Program-made: the position numbers and the translations under genes
Shown here: positions 62,917 to 64,000 of the stretch, piece by piece
Position numbering within the stretch: position 1 is the first letter of the stretch
Layout: each line of letters begins with the position of its first letter
Assembly (NCBI RefSeq): GCF_001483745.1
Contig: NZ_LQBL01000002.1
Location: forward strand, 62,001 to 126,000
Origin: Serinicoccus chungangensis
Lineage (GTDB): Bacteria > Actinomycetota > Actinomycetes > Actinomycetales > Dermatophilaceae
DNA: 64,000 nucleotides
Reading direction: 5' to 3'
Notes under the pieces: generated by a model
Database searches by the model: none
Told to the model about the DNA's origin: nothing
The model's input: only the letters and a program-made list of their open reading frames with translations

Positions 62917-63582
62917 GTGCTGATCGCTGACATCATGGCCCTCGTCGCGCCACCGGTCACGGACCTGCTGCGGCGTTCCCGGAGTGTGACGCAGGACCCG
63001 CAGCCGATGTTCCCCACCATCGTCGCCGTGCGCAACGACCGCGTCCTGGCGACGGTGTCGACCCTGCGCGTCGAGGCGACCATGTCGGCCGCGACGACGA
63101 TGGCCGTGGGGCTGGACCCCCAGGCGCTCGTGGTGGCCACCGAGGCGCGGCTGGACGACCGTCCGGCCCTGACCTACGCCGTGATGACCCGCGAGCGCCG
63201 CGCCCGCTGGGTCGTCCAGGAGATCCACGAGGACGGCCCGGAGGTGCGCTTCTCGGTGCCCGTCGACGGGGGCGAGCCGCGGGGACAGGCGGCGGGCACG
63301 CTGCGGGTGCTGGCCGAGGCCCTGGGCCAGCGTCCGGTGGACGTCTCGACCGTGGCGCGCCAGGACCGCTCGGGCACCTTCGGCGAGGACACCTTCCTGC
63401 CGCCGGAGCAGGGGCGCGTGGTCGTCGACGCGGGCACGATGAGCACCCTGCACGAGCGGGTGGCCGAGATCGGTGGCCAGGTGTTGTACCTCGCGCGCAG
63501 CCCGGAGGCCGGTCGGCTCGCCCTCGAGGCCGGGCTGCCCCGGGCCTGCCTGCTCGCCCCCGCCCCTCCCGCAGCGTCATGA
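62917..63582 (+). CDS. Conserved-looking protein of unknown function
   Basis: A 221-residue protein without membrane segments, of alternating strands and helices: VAPPVTDLLRRSRSVTQDPQPMFPTIVAVRNDRVLATVST is followed by ...ATTMAVGLDPQALVVATEARLDDRPALTYAVMTRERRARWVVQEIHED, and HERVAEIGGQVLYLARSPEAGRLALEAGLPRACLLAP near the end. No catalytic motif is obvious and I do not recognise a family. GTG 62917 and ATG 62935 are both possible starts. Its stop overlaps the ClC gene as ATGA, so the two are coupled. Confidence 0.6.
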   Translation: MLIADIMALVAPPVTDLLRRSRSVTQDPQPMFPTIVAVRNDRVLATVSTLRVEATMSAATTMAVGLDPQALVVATEARLDDRPALTYAVMTRERRARWVVQEIHEDGPEVRFSVPVDGGEPRGQAAGTLRVLAEALGQRPVDVSTVARQDRSGTFGEDTFLPPEQGRVVVDAGTMSTLHERVAEIGGQVLYLARSPEAGRLALEAGLPRACLLAPAPPAAS

Positions 63583-64000
63583 CCACCGCCCGCTACGGGG
63601 TGCGCCCGCACTTCTGGCGGGTCATGGGGGGTGCCGCCGTCGTCGGGCTGCTCGCCGGCGCGGCGTGCGTGGTCTACCTCGCGGTCGAGCACGTGGTGAC
63701 CGGGCTCCTCTGGGGCGAGGAGGGCACCCCCCTCGGCCTGTTCACCGGCTCGCTGGTCGGGGTGCTCGTCGTCCTGGCCGCCGGAGCGCTGGTCGGGTGG
63801 GTGCGGCACCGCACGGGGCTGACCGGTCCCGACCCCGACTTCATCACCGAGATGATCGAGGGCGAGGTGCCGCTGCGGAGGGGGGCACGCTACGGCCTGC
63901 TGGGCCTCATCAGCCTGGTCGGTGGCGGCTCGGTGGGGCCCGAGGCGCCGCTGGGGACGCTGGGCGGCGGGATCGGAACCGCGGTGGGCCGGCGCTACGA
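63579..64000 (+). CDS. ClC-type chloride channel/transporter, C-terminus outside window
   Basis: The first 140 residues of a ClC family protein. Two membrane segments (VMGGAAVVGLLAGAACVVYLAVEHVV, FTGSLVGVLVVLAAGALVGWV) precede SLVGGGSVGPEAPLGTLGGGIGTAVG, in which GGSVGPEAP corresponds to the GxxxGPxxP selectivity region. Whether the gating glutamate is conserved is seen only here (GPEAP), which retains the glutamate typical of proton-coupled exchangers. The remaining three quarters lie to the right. ATG 63579 overlaps the previous stop. Confidence 0.85.
   Translation, partial: MTTARYGVRPHFWRVMGGAAVVGLLAGAACVVYLAVEHVVTGLLWGEEGTPLGLFTGSLVGVLVVLAAGALVGWVRHRTGLTGPDPDFITEMIEGEVPLRRGARYGLLGLISLVGGGSVGPEAPLGTLGGGIGTAVGRRY

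Overview
The window reads as chromosomal DNA of a very GC-rich actinobacterium (about 70% GC or more by eye, GTG starts common, short intergenic gaps). Gene order matches two conserved actinobacterial neighbourhoods known from Mycobacterium: DUF3046, rimO-pgsA-cinA-clgR, ftsK, RNase J and thyA/DHFR; and lhr, nei, lpdA, purine nucleoside phosphorylase, phosphomannomutase, add and deoA. This mixture plus the DUF222-HNH protein suggests Micrococcales, perhaps the Intrasporangiaceae/Ornithinimicrobium group; that placement is inference. No rRNA, tRNA, IS element, prophage or CRISPR array was seen.

Layout. 1-8.2 kb: a truncated methyltransferase, DUF3046, an AEC transporter, a fused AccD/AccA-like carboxyltransferase and a heterodimeric ABC exporter with one dead site. 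8.4-18.4 kb: Lhr helicase, then a phosphotransferase, a possible 4-codon leader peptide, an antibiotic-resistance-type ABC-F ATPase, an ASKHA kinase-like protein and a Nei glycosylase. 18.4-23 kb: the rimO-pgsA-cinA-clgR operon ending in an unusual QueC-like PP-loop protein. 23-32.3 kb: dipeptidase, FtsK, two 2TM proteins, RNase J, thymidylate synthase and a NUDIX-DHFR fusion. 32.4-39.1 kb: DUF222-HNH, an S9 peptidase, an unknown protein, and a two-gene operon of a GNAT plus an acyltransferase/PIG-L deacetylase fusion. 39.2-44.7 kb: acyl-CoA dehydrogenase and carboxylase genes around a MerR regulator with palindromic operators. 44.69-44.94 kb: a striking two-tier repeat array. 45-49 kb: quinone reductase LpdA, nucleoside phosphorylase, phosphosugar mutase. 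49-58.4 kb: a membrane-protein cluster built around MoxR, DUF58, DUF4129, DUF4350, SpoIIM and RDD proteins. 58.5-62.2 kb: nucleoside salvage (adenosine deaminase, deoxyribose-phosphate aldolase, thymidine phosphorylase) with a cupin protein. 62.2-64 kb: two unknown proteins and a ClC chloride channel cut by the window edge.

Themes. Nearly every gene at the head of a transcription unit has a TANNNT-like -10 hexamer ending 6-8 nt before the start codon, so leaderless transcription seems to be the rule here. Nucleotide metabolism recurs: thymidylate synthesis (ThyA/DHFR), nucleoside phosphorolysis (PNP, DeoA), deoxyribose phosphate use (phosphomutase/DeoC) and deamination (Add). The most novel-looking items are the NUDIX-DHFR fusion, the acyltransferase-deacetylase fusion, the MWIS leader before the ABC-F gene, the 44.7-kb repeat array, and the overlapping divergent promoters at 59.98 kb.
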